DNA of 64,000 nucleotides from NCBI GenBank assembly GCA_903850425.1, contig CAINLR010000027.1, forward strand, positions 1-64,000. The letters are read 5' to 3'. The translations under genes and the position numbers were made by a program. Origin of the DNA: an uncultured Verrucomicrobia subdivision 3 bacterium. Lineage in GTDB: Bacteria > Verrucomicrobiota > Verrucomicrobiia > Limisphaerales > UBA11358. Within the stretch, counting starts at the first letter, position 1, and every line of letters begins with the position of its first letter. Below are positions 9,020-18,132 of this stretch, in pieces. The notes beneath the pieces are model-generated. The model searched no databases. It was not told where the DNA came from and saw nothing but the letters and a program-made list of their open reading frames with translations.

Positions 9020-11098
9020 TTAGTTGATTTTGACAAGTGAACCTTTGAGAGTCAGGATTGCGCCGCTGCTCAATTCCGCCGGCGCGGGCGATTCCAGCTT
9101 CAGACTGGCGGTGCCTTTCATCGAGGCGTGGGCCGTGGCTTCAATCTTCACGTCTGCCGACGCCTTCTGGTTGATGCTGCCCTTGGCTTCAAACACAATG
9201 TCGCCGTTGGTCGCCACCTTGATGCCGCCGCGCTCAATGGCAATGTAGGAATCCCCCACGTTGATGGTGATGTTCTCGGTGGCCTCGATCACAATGTTCT
9301 CGGCCTTGATATAGAGATCCTTGGCGACCTGGGTGGACTGGTTCTTTTTGAAGACTTCGATCACGTCGTCTTCCACCGTCACCGACTGACTGCCGGTAAT
9401 CTTGATGGCTTCCTTGCCTTTGACCGTGGCATGGTGGTCGCGGCCAATCTGCTCCACATGGTCGCGGGTGACTTTCTCCTGCCGGTCGTTGGTGACTTCC
9501 TCCACCTGATCGTTCTTGACGGTGAGATGGCGGTCGTGGGCCACGGTTTCGTAAACGTCATTCTTGACGTTGAACTCCAGGTTCTTCTCCGCGTGGATAA
9601 AAATTTGTTCCGAACTTTTCTTATCTTCGAAGCGGAGTTCGTTGAAGCCCTGACCGCCTTTGCTGGAATTGGATTTCAGCGTGGAAAGGGTCTTGTTGGC
9701 CGGTAGTTCATACGGCGGCAGGTTCTTGTCGTTATAGACGCGGCCGGTGATGATGGGGCGGTCCGGATCGCCTTCAAGAAATTCGACGATGACTTCCTGG
9801 CCGACGCGCGGCGTGTAGATCGAACCCCATTTTTTACCGGCCCACACCTGCGCCACCCGGATCCAGCAGGAACTGTTTTCGTCCGCCTTGCCCTGCCGGT
9901 CCCAATGGAACTGCACCTTCACGCGGCCATATTTGTCGGTGTAAATCTCCTCGCCCTTTGGGCCTACCACCATGGCCGTTTGCGGCCCGGACACCACGGG
10001 TTTGCGCGTCCGGCGCGGCGTGCGATATTCCGATGTGACCGGAATGGCATTGATCTTCGCCTCATAAACAAAGGCGTTGTCCGCCTGCTCCACGGTGTCG
10101 AACGGATCCGACGCGATGCGAAATTCCGTGCCCGTGGTCAGATACTCCTTTTCGAAATCTTTCCGCGGATGGCCCGTCAACTTGAACCGCACGCCGGTGC
10201 AGATGCCCCGCGCGTCGCCCTCGCCAGTATAGACTTCGTATTCCGACTGCCATTCGTCCAACCGCAGCTTGGTATAACGGTCGGCGTCGGATTCGGCGTC
10301 CATTTCGCCGAGATAATCAAACCGCTCCAACTGGTCGCCCGCGTCGCCGCGATCCTGCGACGCGCTGCCGACACTGGTGAGCGCCGGATTCTTGAAATCG
10401 AACTGCTTGAGCTTGCTCGTGCCCGGCTGGATTTCGTGATGCTCCACCCAGTTCCAAACGATCTCATGCACCTTGGCATGGTCCCGGCTCGGACTATAGA
10501 GCAGTTCTTCGTAGCCCTTGAATTCCTTGTGCGAGCCGACGGTATCACACAAAACCAGGTCGTGTTTGCCGTTCTGATGCTTGCAAAAATAGTAGATGCC
10601 TTCCTGTTCCATCAGGCGGCTGACAAAATCAAACGCGGTCTCGCGATACTGCACACAATACTCCCAGGGTTTGTAGGTCCCGTGCAAGCGGAGAACAAAA
10701 TCGCTGAAGCCATGATTTTGGAAGACCTGCTTCAGGATGTCCGGAATGGTCATGTTCTGAAAAATCTGGCAGTCGGCAGAACGCGTGAGAAACCACAGCC
10801 ACGGCACCACCGTGGCCCGGTATTCCACCAACTTGCGCTCGTAACGGGTCTGGGAAAAGCGCGAGACATAGCCGTTAAAGTAGCGGGGGTCCTGGCCGTC
10901 AATGTCCACCGCCACCGTCACATTCTGGCCGATGATATCTTTGTAGCTGATGTCGTGCTGCTCACTCAGCAACACCAGTTCATATTGAAAGGGGCGCCCC
11001 AAATGCTCGGTGCCATTCATGCTGCGGAGCAGGAGGACATTCTCCTCGAGCGGAGTGTCAATCCGCACCGGACGGTTCTCTTGTGTATAAGTCGGCAT
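9020..11098 (-). CDS. vgrG: Type VI secretion spike protein VgrG (TssI)
   Basis: The protein has 692 residues, normal for the family. The N-terminal two thirds carry the gp27-like module (FQYELVLLSE, YFNGYVSRFSQ, RETAFDFVSRLMEQEGIYYF). The gp5-like OB-fold follows with GRVKVQFHWDR and SCWIRVAQVWAG, then GQEVIVEFLEGDPDRPIITG. The C-terminal 200 residues form the repetitive beta-helix (runs such as TVKNDQVEEV, ITINVGDSYIAI). VgrG trimers form the puncturing spike of type VI secretion systems. No sheath or baseplate gene lies in the window, so this may be an orphan vgrG cluster or the edge of a larger locus. It heads a four-gene minus-strand operon ending in the metzincin-like protein. Confidence 0.95.
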   Translation of the reverse strand: MPTYTQENRPVRIDTPLEENVLLLRSMNGTEHLGRPFQYELVLLSEQHDISYKDIIGQNVTVAVDIDGQDPRYFNGYVSRFSQTRYERKLVEYRATVVPWLWFLTRSADCQIFQNMTIPDILKQVFQNHGFSDFVLRLHGTYKPWEYCVQYRETAFDFVSRLMEQEGIYYFCKHQNGKHDLVLCDTVGSHKEFKGYEELLYSPSRDHAKVHEIVWNWVEHHEIQPGTSKLKQFDFKNPALTSVGSASQDRGDAGDQLERFDYLGEMDAESDADRYTKLRLDEWQSEYEVYTGEGDARGICTGVRFKLTGHPRKDFEKEYLTTGTEFRIASDPFDTVEQADNAFVYEAKINAIPVTSEYRTPRRTRKPVVSGPQTAMVVGPKGEEIYTDKYGRVKVQFHWDRQGKADENSSCWIRVAQVWAGKKWGSIYTPRVGQEVIVEFLEGDPDRPIITGRVYNDKNLPPYELPANKTLSTLKSNSSKGGQGFNELRFEDKKSSEQIFIHAEKNLEFNVKNDVYETVAHDRHLTVKNDQVEEVTNDRQEKVTRDHVEQIGRDHHATVKGKEAIKITGSQSVTVEDDVIEVFKKNQSTQVAKDLYIKAENIVIEATENITINVGDSYIAIERGGIKVATNGDIVFEAKGSINQKASADVKIEATAHASMKGTASLKLESPAPAELSSGAILTLKGSLVKIN

Positions 11099-11224
11099 GA
11101 TCTATATTATGCTGCAAACTGCTAGGACAGGGACAGGCGCGTTGAGATTATTATGTCGGCCCCAGCGGAGCCGCAAGTGAATTGTTGACGTTTCTCGGCC
11201 GCCGCTGCGCCCCGCTGCCGCGAG

Positions 11225-13123
11225 TCAATCGGAGCTTGGCGGGGAAAAACTCTCCGCCCGCGAAGGCTCCGGAACCGTGGTGGTTGGGAAGAGGCCGCGC
11301 TCACGGAATTGGTTCAATAGCACCTCGCGCCGCCGGGGAAAGTGTTGAGTCAGGATGCGATCCATTTCCGGTTGCCAATGCTCCCCGGTCGTGCAGCGTT
11401 CGTAGGGACCGGTCTTAAATGGATACACGTCGCGGCGATAATTTCCCCAGCGCGCGGCTTCGGCCGGCATCGCTTTGGCAACCGAACTGGCCAGAATCCG
11501 ATAGCGTTCTGCCGCAACCCCGGGCGACAGCGGGCCGTGGTCGAAGAGCAATCGCTGCACCCGCTCCGCGAACAATTTTCGAAACGCGGCATTCTCGGAC
11601 AGTTTGTGAAATAGCCGCAACGGACTTTCGTCATCATCGAAATCCAGTGTATTAAGCTCCGGATCTCCCAGCGTGCGTTCCGCGTCCCACACGAAGAACT
11701 GGAACCGGCCCGCAGGCGTGCGCGGGCGGGCCGCCAGCCAGTTGGCCGAGCGATCCCAATCCGAGTTGCCCGCATAAAAGTTTAAGATCAGGTAGTCCGC
11801 CAACTCAGTAAGATCAAGGAGTTGGCTGATCTGTGCATAGTTGCGATCATCACTCACACCCGCATTGGCCAGCGTCATCATCTGGTTCCAAACCGTATCA
11901 TCGCCAGATACAGTCTTATCCGCCTTTCTGAAATCAAACGCGGCCACGGCATTGATTTGCCCGGCAGCGAGCAAGAAGGTATCGGGTGGTTCGCACAGGT
12001 TGTATAGCCCCCAGTAGAGACCATTGAGATATAAGTGAACAAAGTTACCCCGCGCGAAAGGATAGCCCATTGCCTGCATACTCCGGCGCATCCACTCATC
12101 GCGGATATAAGTAGCCTGGCGACGGTAAACGCCATCGCTGTCCAGCCAGGAATCGTTGTTCCCGGCGCGCAAGATAAGGTCATGAAACTCCGGGCCACCT
12201 TCAGCACCGAATAGCAGATAGCGCAACGTGTCGCTACCATAAAGCGGTTTGAAGACCAGGCGGAAGGAGTGTTTGGGAGACTCTTCCGGCTGGCGGCTCA
12301 TGCCACCATGAATTCTCATGCCGCCGTCCATTTGAAAGCCGGCTTGCGGGCCGGCCTGAAACAACTCAATGGAAACGGGGCGTTCCCACGCCGCCCCGCG
12401 CTCGGCGGGATGCAGATATATGCCGGTCTTGGCGGCAAACAGATTTTCCGGGTCAGTCACGAGTGAAAGCGCCGGCAGCGAACGAAGTCCTTCCATGAGT
12501 TTCAGCCGTGCCGCAGCGCGCTCTGGTAAGGACACCGACATCGCGTAGTGCGCCGGAATTGGGTGACTTCCGTTGGTGCCCCAGATTGGCGGCAGCGATG
12601 CTCCGGTTTGCTTGAGGATCGCGGCCGGAAACAAAAAGGTTCTGGTGCTTATGCCAGTCTGGAGAATACCGTGGTAAAATGCGGCGGCCCGGACAATGGT
12701 AGTGGAGCGAATACTTATCTCATCCGAATAAAGGAGCGCGGTGGCCGGACGCGGAGCAGCGCCATTGGTCGTATAGTAGATAGTTGCGTCCCGGTTAGAC
12801 GAGGAGATCTTTAGACTGAACGATGTCTCGTAATACCCGCTGGCATGATCGAAGGCAATGGTTCCCGCCTGGGTAAGGACTGGTGCGGCCAGGAAAACGC
12901 TGGCGGCAAGCGCCCGCGCCGACCTGTCAATCGCATCTCCTAATCCGAAACCAGCCTGAAGCTTTCTCACGCAAAGGCACAAAGGCGCAAGGGCGCAAGG
13001 ATTTTGCAAATCGGTCCGCTTAATCATTGACCTCACCGATGGCTGCGCGGTCGTTGCCAGTGCGGCGGGCTTATTTTTCACGGTATCGGCTTGGCGTCTT
13101 TGCGTCTTGGCGAAGAATTCCAA
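11225..13123 (-). CDS. CotH-like kinase with chitobiase-type C-terminal domain (CotH-2)
   Basis: The longest frame has 632 residues; an internal ATG at 13027 gives 600. A hydrophobic signal-like segment (ARALAASVFLAAPVLTQAG) is preceded by about 65 residues that overlap a dispersed repeat (12966-13114), so the first part is unlikely to be ancestral. A CHB_HEX_C-like domain follows (DATIYYTTNGAAP, TTIVRAAAFYHG). The rest is CotH-like: DGVYRRQATYIRDEWM, LYWGLYNLCEP, and FFVWDAERTLGD with the likely metal-binding Asp. CotH proteins are secreted atypical kinases. The gene is the last of the nine-gene run, 89 bp after the PstS-like gene. Confidence 0.8.
   Translation of the reverse strand: MEFFAKTQRRQADTVKNKPAALATTAQPSVRSMIKRTDLQNPCALAPLCLCVRKLQAGFGLGDAIDRSARALAASVFLAAPVLTQAGTIAFDHASGYYETSFSLKISSSNRDATIYYTTNGAAPRPATALLYSDEISIRSTTIVRAAAFYHGILQTGISTRTFLFPAAILKQTGASLPPIWGTNGSHPIPAHYAMSVSLPERAAARLKLMEGLRSLPALSLVTDPENLFAAKTGIYLHPAERGAAWERPVSIELFQAGPQAGFQMDGGMRIHGGMSRQPEESPKHSFRLVFKPLYGSDTLRYLLFGAEGGPEFHDLILRAGNNDSWLDSDGVYRRQATYIRDEWMRRSMQAMGYPFARGNFVHLYLNGLYWGLYNLCEPPDTFLLAAGQINAVAAFDFRKADKTVSGDDTVWNQMMTLANAGVSDDRNYAQISQLLDLTELADYLILNFYAGNSDWDRSANWLAARPRTPAGRFQFFVWDAERTLGDPELNTLDFDDDESPLRLFHKLSENAAFRKLFAERVQRLLFDHGPLSPGVAAERYRILASSVAKAMPAEAARWGNYRRDVYPFKTGPYERCTTGEHWQPEMDRILTQHFPRRREVLLNQFRERGLFPTTTVPEPSRAESFSPPSSD
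12966..13114. repeat. Dispersed repeat with GCAAAG-type arms, inside the CotH-2 N-terminus
   Basis: One end (12968-13000) reads CACGCAAAGGCACAAAGGCG and continues as a run of GGCGCAAG-type units; the other end (13090-13114) carries the inverted counterpart GGCGTCTTTGCGTCTTGGCG. The element is about 150 bp and covers the region translated as residues about 3-52 of the longest CotH-2 frame. It also lies between the PstS-like gene and the CotH-2 coding region, so it may hide or replace the original start of CotH-2. Confidence 0.65.
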
Positions 13124-13212
13124 GTGAATAGCTGGCGAAGGGTTGCAACCGCTGACTTCCTTGGCGCAGGCGACCGGCTGGGGCGACTTGCTTCACAGTT
13201 CTGAAAAGTTGA

Positions 13213-14067
13213 TTATGGCGTCGCGCGCCACTTGGCTGCGGTCGGGAAGAAGCCCGCTTCCCGGGCGATCTGTTGTCCCGCGTCGCTGCGAATCCAATCG
13301 AGATAGGCTTTGGCTTGCACCTGATTGGCCGCAGGACTGACGTAGCCATACACGAAGCGGGCAATGGGATAAGTCCGGTTGGTGATGGTGGCCTCGCTGG
13401 GCAGCACGGGTCTGGAGGAAAAGACTCGTTTGATGCTGACCGGCCGAACGCCTTCAACCGCCGGAAGTGCGCCATACCCGATACCCTTTGGGTCGCTGGC
13501 GATAGCTTTGAGCAGGTCAGGGTTGGCCAGTTGCGGGGCGGCCAGCGTAGTCACTTTTCCTGCGAGGACTTCTTCATTGAATAGCTCACCCAGTAGCGAA
13601 TTGGTTGCCGGACCATAGAGGGAGATGTCCAACTTGTCGCCGCCATCGAATTCACTCCAGTTTTTGCGCTGGCCGCTAAAGATACTAAACAATTCATCGT
13701 AGGTGAGCGTTTTGACGGAATTAGATGCGTTCACATAAACGGCCAGTGCGCTGACGGCGAGTTTGTATTCCTGAGGCCTTTGACCAAAAGCCGCCACACA
13801 AGCTTCCGCCTCCTTATAGCGCAGCGAACGCGAGACTAGGGCAATGTCGAGCTTCTTGGTTGCCAGCGCCGCAAAGGCCGTCGCTGCGCCGCCACCTGCC
13901 ACTTGAATCACGGCATTGGAGTGTTGCGCTTGGTAGGCTTCCGCCCACTTCTGGCTTAGACCCAGCAGCGTGTCGGAGCCTTTGAGGGTAAGCGGTTGGC
14001 CAAAGACCGAAGTCAGTGGTGCCAGCAACGCCGCGAGCGCCAGGGTTCTGATCAAGGACTTCCTCAT
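13213..14067 (-). CDS. Phosphate-binding periplasmic protein, PstS-like
   Basis: The protein has 284 residues from the ATG at 14067, chosen because a clean signal peptide (MRKSLIRTLALAALLAP, cleaved near VFGQ) starts there. Mature protein: LTLKGSDTLLGLSQKWAEAY, GGGAATAFAALATKKLDIALVSR, YGPATNSLLGELF, and DPKGIGYGALPAV are PBP_like_2/PstS features. It is shorter than a typical PstS and has no pstCAB genes beside it, so a role as a stand-alone phosphate or phosphoryl-ligand binding protein, or a partner of the CotH and NAGPA proteins, is possible (inference). It starts 4 bp after NAGPA-3 ends. Confidence 0.8.
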   Translation of the reverse strand: MRKSLIRTLALAALLAPLTSVFGQPLTLKGSDTLLGLSQKWAEAYQAQHSNAVIQVAGGGAATAFAALATKKLDIALVSRSLRYKEAEACVAAFGQRPQEYKLAVSALAVYVNASNSVKTLTYDELFSIFSGQRKNWSEFDGGDKLDISLYGPATNSLLGELFNEEVLAGKVTTLAAPQLANPDLLKAIASDPKGIGYGALPAVEGVRPVSIKRVFSSRPVLPSEATITNRTYPIARFVYGYVSPAANQVQAKAYLDWIRSDAGQQIAREAGFFPTAAKWRATP

Positions 14068-14071
14068 GGAA

Positions 14072-16108
14072 TTATTTCTTGAGCCGGAAGAACCGGGTGC
14101 CGGACGGATTGTTGGTGGCGAACGGACTGACGATGACCGGCCCGGGCACATCGGCCCAAACGCCGGTGATGGTGGTGGCCTGTTGCAAGGTATATCCACC
14201 CTGGCTCCAACTCAGGCCGAAGACCTTGTTGGAAGTGGCCAGGCTGAGACTTGGGCGCACCGAGTAAGACTGCGCAAGCGAAGCGGAAACGCCGAAGGTG
14301 ATGTCCGGGCTGGCGGCGCTGGCATTATGAACCTCAACCGCTAGAACATTATCTCCGGTGATTAAATTAGTGGCAATCACGCCGCCGGAAACAGTGAAGA
14401 CATCGGGGCAGGTCGCATCGCCGGCACAGGGATTACCCGTGGCCAAGGAAGCGTTGCTGATGGTGGCGGGAGCGGCGGTCATGCGCACCCGGTAAATTTC
14501 TTTCCCATTCAGGTAGAATACCGCGCCATCGTCAATGTAGCATTGCAGCAGCAGCGCGGCACCCGCAGGATTGTTCGTGAAATTGAAATGGGTGCGAAAA
14601 TAGTAAGTAATAAACGGATAGTTGGGATCATACGCATTGTTGGGGTCAGACGGCATCTGCGTGTTGAGTGCTACCGGGATGGCTGCATTGGGGCCGCGAC
14701 TATCGATCCACAACGCGCCCGGCCCGGAACCATCCCAGGCCGAGTCATCGTAAGTGCGCGCCGTCCAGTTGATGCCGTCCAGATTCGCGGTGCAGTAAGT
14801 CCAGACGTTCGTGAAATCAAACAGTGCATTGGTGGTGGCGTAGTTGAGCGTGGTGAACACATTCGTGGACGAGGTGTAGCGGTTCGTGCCGATGCTGGCC
14901 AGCAACGCGTAATAGTAACTGGCGTTGCCCGTGAGATTGGTCAGCAACAGTGCGTGGCTGGTCGTCAGCGTGGCGTTGGACGCGGTGAGCAATGTCAGAT
15001 TGGTGGTCGGGCCATACTTCACTTGCGTCGTTGCAGCGCTGATGGTGGTCCAGGTGAGCGTTGCCGCCGTGTCGTCGGGCAAGACCGCCGCGTTGGTGAA
15101 AAAGCCCGGCGTCGGCGCGGCAAAGATTCCCAGGTGACTTCCAATGTATCGCTCGCGACCGTAGGACGGCAGGTAGCTGGAGTGATTGAGAGCCACGGGA
15201 TTGCCGATGCTATCGGCCATGTAAAGCGCGGTGGAGCCGCCGCCGTCCATGTTGATGGCGTTCCACGCGCCGCAGTTGGTCATCCAATAACCGGTTTCGA
15301 CATCCAGCGCGCCATCGCTATAACCTGTCTGCCGGCCATCAATCGTCATCATCAAGAGATAGCGATTATCCTTGGAAATGCCATAGGCCGTGCGGGGCTG
15401 GACACCATGAATGGAAGAGTCAGGATAGTTGTTGCTGGCGGCGATACCGTAATTAAAGCCGTTGGAAACAATCGGGTAAAAACCGCTGATGGCCGTGTAA
15501 ATGCCCGCCGTGTTGGTTCCGGGCGGAACATTTATGAAATCAAAAACAGGGGTTTTGTTGGTCGTGAACATCAAGGAAGCCGCGCGCGGGCTTCCCGCAT
15601 AGTCAGTCGTAGAGACGGCTGAAACCACTATCCCGGTGCAGATCTGCAGGCCATAAACCTGGCATGGAAGACCTTCGCTGGACGGGTCGGTGCCGGAGCT
15701 AGTGTTGTAAAAACCGGCGTCCGCCGCAACCTGAAGGTGGTTCGTCATCAAAAAATGCGGCACGGACAGGTTGAGCGTTTCGCGCGTTTCCGCCACATAA
15801 TTGGTCGCCCGCGGCGTCGTGAAAAGCTTCACCTGCGGGTCAGTCAAATCCACCCGGACACAACGCACGACTTGCATGTAATGCGTGTATTGCGAGTTCG
15901 TGAAATTGCCCGAGATGCTGGAATCGTTGGTGCCGATGGCAAGCTCGACGCCTTTGAAGATGGGCACCCACGGGCCGATCGCCGGCAACGCCAGCGCAGC
16001 GGACAAAGGCAGGAACGCGAGCGCGATCACCGCGAGCAGGCAGCGCGGGCCGATGGCGGTGAGCCGCGCGGGCGGGAGCAAATCACTTGGCACTGTATTG
16101 ATATTCAT
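14072..16108 (-). CDS. Secreted phosphodiester glycosidase (NAGPA-3) with accessory modules
   Basis: The protein has 678 residues from the ATG at 16108, which precedes a signal peptide (CLLAVIALAFLPLSAALA); a 20-residue longer frame starts at 16168. The NAGPA domain (about 60-330) contains INMDGGGSTALYM, and VYGLQICTGIVVSAV. An FN3-like segment follows (TTQVKYGPTTNLTLL ... YYYALLASIGTNRY), then a galactose-binding-like module (WTARTYDDSAWDGSG, FYLNGKEIYRVRM). The last 55 residues (YTLQQATTITGVWADV ... FFRLKK) match a C-terminal domain shared with other exported proteins of this window. It overlaps the upstream pseudopilin by 26 bp. Known family members remove sugars from phosphodiesters; substrate here is unknown. 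Confidence 0.85.
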   Translation of the reverse strand: MNINTVPSDLLPPARLTAIGPRCLLAVIALAFLPLSAALALPAIGPWVPIFKGVELAIGTNDSSISGNFTNSQYTHYMQVVRCVRVDLTDPQVKLFTTPRATNYVAETRETLNLSVPHFLMTNHLQVAADAGFYNTSSGTDPSSEGLPCQVYGLQICTGIVVSAVSTTDYAGSPRAASLMFTTNKTPVFDFINVPPGTNTAGIYTAISGFYPIVSNGFNYGIAASNNYPDSSIHGVQPRTAYGISKDNRYLLMMTIDGRQTGYSDGALDVETGYWMTNCGAWNAINMDGGGSTALYMADSIGNPVALNHSSYLPSYGRERYIGSHLGIFAAPTPGFFTNAAVLPDDTAATLTWTTISAATTQVKYGPTTNLTLLTASNATLTTSHALLLTNLTGNASYYYALLASIGTNRYTSSTNVFTTLNYATTNALFDFTNVWTYCTANLDGINWTARTYDDSAWDGSGPGALWIDSRGPNAAIPVALNTQMPSDPNNAYDPNYPFITYYFRTHFNFTNNPAGAALLLQCYIDDGAVFYLNGKEIYRVRMTAAPATISNASLATGNPCAGDATCPDVFTVSGGVIATNLITGDNVLAVEVHNASAASPDITFGVSASLAQSYSVRPSLSLATSNKVFGLSWSQGGYTLQQATTITGVWADVPGPVIVSPFATNNPSGTRFFRLKK

Positions 16109-16781
16109 AATCGGCAATCGGGTCTTGGGTAAACGCGGCATTAAAGCCATCGTAATATATGGGGACAAAATTCACATGGCCATCCACAAATCCCACGACA
16201 CTTTTCGCGTCGCAATAGAACGGCGTGTTTTTGCGGCCGGTCTTACTTTGGTGCCACGACAGCGGCGCGTGGGCGGTCCACTCCATCACCAGCAGCGTGC
16301 GCTTGGGCTGGTTGATGGCGGACAGCGACAACCCGGCGATGTTGGGCATGCCCGGCAGGGTCACGCCGTTGAAGACATAGCTGCTGAAATCAAATCGGCC
16401 GGTGCGGTGAAACGGCAGTGGATCGGAATAACCCCGGTCGTCCGGGCAGGCGAACAAGGTGTCGTTGGCGGAGGATTCGCCGGATAAACCGGCGTAGGAT
16501 TTCACCTGCTCTTTGTAATACCACCAGACGTTGCGCTTCTCGTCGCCGGCCACAGTCCCTGGCAAACGCTGGGTGTGTTCGGCGGCAAAGGAAAGCACAG
16601 CCTGGTTGATCTTGCCCAGATTCGCGGTGCAAACCGCCTGCCTGACTTTTCCCTTTCCCGACATTAGCCAGGGCATGGTGATCGCGCCCGCGAGGCTCAG
16701 GCAAGCGGCCAGCACGAGCAGATCGGTGAGTGTGAACCCGGACCGGCGAGACGGGGCCATGATGGGGCAGCGTTCGCTCAT
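16083..16781 (-). CDS. Type II pseudopilin-like protein (pseudopilin-2)
   Basis: The protein has 232 residues with a prepilin leader: SGFTLTDLLVLAACLSLAG at about residues 14-32, the Gly|Phe cleavage site and Asp instead of the usual Glu at mature position 5. The body has a two-Cys stretch (QAVCTANLGKINQA, LFACPDDRGYSDP) and VVGFVDGHVNF, a DG element near the end as in DUF1559-like proteins. Starts at 16781 by a 4-nt ATGA overlap with the preceding gene's stop. Probably part of a type II-like pseudopilus or surface fibre; it pairs with pseudopilin-1. Confidence 0.8.
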   Translation of the reverse strand: MSERCPIMAPSRRSGFTLTDLLVLAACLSLAGAITMPWLMSGKGKVRQAVCTANLGKINQAVLSFAAEHTQRLPGTVAGDEKRNVWWYYKEQVKSYAGLSGESSANDTLFACPDDRGYSDPLPFHRTGRFDFSSYVFNGVTLPGMPNIAGLSLSAINQPKRTLLVMEWTAHAPLSWHQSKTGRKNTPFYCDAKSVVGFVDGHVNFVPIYYDGFNAAFTQDPIADYEYQYSAK

Positions 16782-17452
16782 CGCGCGGCGAGAGTTTTGG
16801 CTTCATGGTCAGCAGCCAGATCGCCCGCATTGGCCGGCGTCACGACGAGATAGTTTTGATCAAACCAGCCCTGAAGATTATTCGATTTGGCCACCGGCAA
16901 CGGGCCTTTGCGACTGACAATGGCCGCCTGCAACAGAGCCTGCTCAAACAGCGGTTGAAGTTTGATTCGCTCGGTCAATCCGCCCGGACAAAAGGCGACG
17001 ACGGCGGACTGGATTTCGCCGAGCTGTTTTTTCTGCACCGCACTCAATACCGGCGGCCCCATGAAAGAAACAATCACGCTGCCCGGCGGTGCTTTGTGCA
17101 GGCAGTCAACGAAATCGCCCGGCGGCACTTCCAATGGGCGCAGCGGATCGGTTTGCAGCAAATGGATGGAATCGAGTTTCACGTTGGCGCGCCGCAGTTC
17201 CTTGCGGAAGCTGGCCAGTTGCAGGTCCGTCGCTGGATTTTTGAATTCAGAAGTGTCGCGGGTGATGACCACCACTTGGCCGCCGGATTTCAGCCGGGAC
17301 AAAGTCTCACGCGCCGCGCCCCAGCCGGAAGCCGCCGGCGGATGCGAATCAATGCCCGGCGCGAATCCGCCTTGCAGCGTCACCGTCATGGCGATCACTG
17401 AGCCTAACATGACCACGCCCGCGAACACTTGAATGACTTTGTGGTCACGCAT
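16778..17452 (-). CDS. Membrane-anchored protein of unknown function
   Basis: The protein has 224 residues from the ATG at 17452, which overlaps the stop of the upstream gene by one base (TGATG); a longer frame would start inside that gene. One N-terminal membrane helix (VIQVFAGVVMLGSVIAMTV, residues 5-25) is followed by a soluble alpha/beta domain (GGQVVVITRDTSEFK; GSVIVSFMGPPVL; SAVVAFCPGG). The Rossmann-like alternation is suggestive of a binding or oxidoreductase-like fold, but no catalytic motif was recognised. Overlaps on both sides place it firmly in the nine-gene run between two pseudopilins. Confidence 0.75.
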   Translation of the reverse strand: MRDHKVIQVFAGVVMLGSVIAMTVTLQGGFAPGIDSHPPAASGWGAARETLSRLKSGGQVVVITRDTSEFKNPATDLQLASFRKELRRANVKLDSIHLLQTDPLRPLEVPPGDFVDCLHKAPPGSVIVSFMGPPVLSAVQKKQLGEIQSAVVAFCPGGLTERIKLQPLFEQALLQAAIVSRKGPLPVAKSNNLQGWFDQNYLVVTPANAGDLAADHEAKTLAAR

Positions 17453-18132
17453 CAGAGAACTCCCCGCGGCATGGAAAAGACCACCGGATCCACGCCGTTG
17501 GCAATGGCGTTGGCAATCGCCTCGCGCAATCGCTCCTTGATGAGCGGACGCGCGCTGCCATCCACCGTGCAAATGTTGCCGCGGAAGGAATGCATGGATT
17601 TGTCCCAGGCCGCGTCAATCGAAGTGCCCATGTTACTGTTCCACACCGAATCATAAGGTGAATCCGGGTGGGCGCCCCCAATCACATTGCGATCACCCAT
17701 AAGAATAATTTGATCCCGAATCTTCCCCGTGGTGTTCGTGCCGACAAAATAGCTGACGTTCATATCACCCCGCAGTCGCTTCCAAGTGTTGGTCATGCGG
17801 CCCAGCTTTTCCATGTCCATCGGGCACGTCAACACATTGGGGTTGACGAGTTCACTGGACGCCAGGCGGAAATTATCCGTCCAATCGCCGGTATCGCTGC
17901 TGCCGCCCTGGCTCATGTCGAGGTTCCAAGGATATTTGTCCGCATGATCGCCGGCCCACATGCGCAGGCCGAGATCGATCTGCTTCAAATTATTGATGCA
18001 CGCAATGTCCTTGGCCTTGGCTTTGGCTTTGGCCAGCGCGGGCAACAGCATTGCCGCCAGAATCGCGATGATGGCGATCACCACCAGCAGTTCAATCAAC
18101 GTAAACGCTCGGGAGCAGTTTGTTTTTTTCAT
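17452..18132 (-). CDS. Type II pseudopilin-like protein (pseudopilin-1)
   Basis: The protein has 226 residues. The leader [20 protein letters not shown] has Ala at -1 instead of Gly, Phe at +1 and Glu at +5, followed by the long hydrophobic helix and the Lys-Ala-rich stretch [20 protein letters not shown]. Near the C-terminus [12 protein letters not shown] is an H-X9-DG motif, the signature of the DUF1559-type prepilins common in planctomycetes and verrucomicrobia. The start at 18132 overlaps the CotH-1 stop by 4 nt (ATGA). Cleavage and methylation by a prepilin peptidase elsewhere in the genome is expected. Confidence 0.9.
   Translation of the reverse strand: MKKTNCSRAFTLIELLVVIAIIAILAAMLLPALAKAKAKAKDIACINNLKQIDLGLRMWAGDHADKYPWNLDMSQGGSSDTGDWTDNFRLASSELVNPNVLTCPMDMEKLGRMTNTWKRLRGDMNVSYFVGTNTTGKIRDQIILMGDRNVIGGAHPDSPYDSVWNSNMGTSIDAAWDKSMHSFRGNICTVDGSARPLIKERLREAIANAIANGVDPVVFSMPRGVL

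Noticed and set aside
14543-15622. 359-residue plus-strand frame opposite NAGPA-3
   Set aside because: Arg/Gly/Val-rich shadow; NAGPA-3 has clear domain motifs on the other strand.
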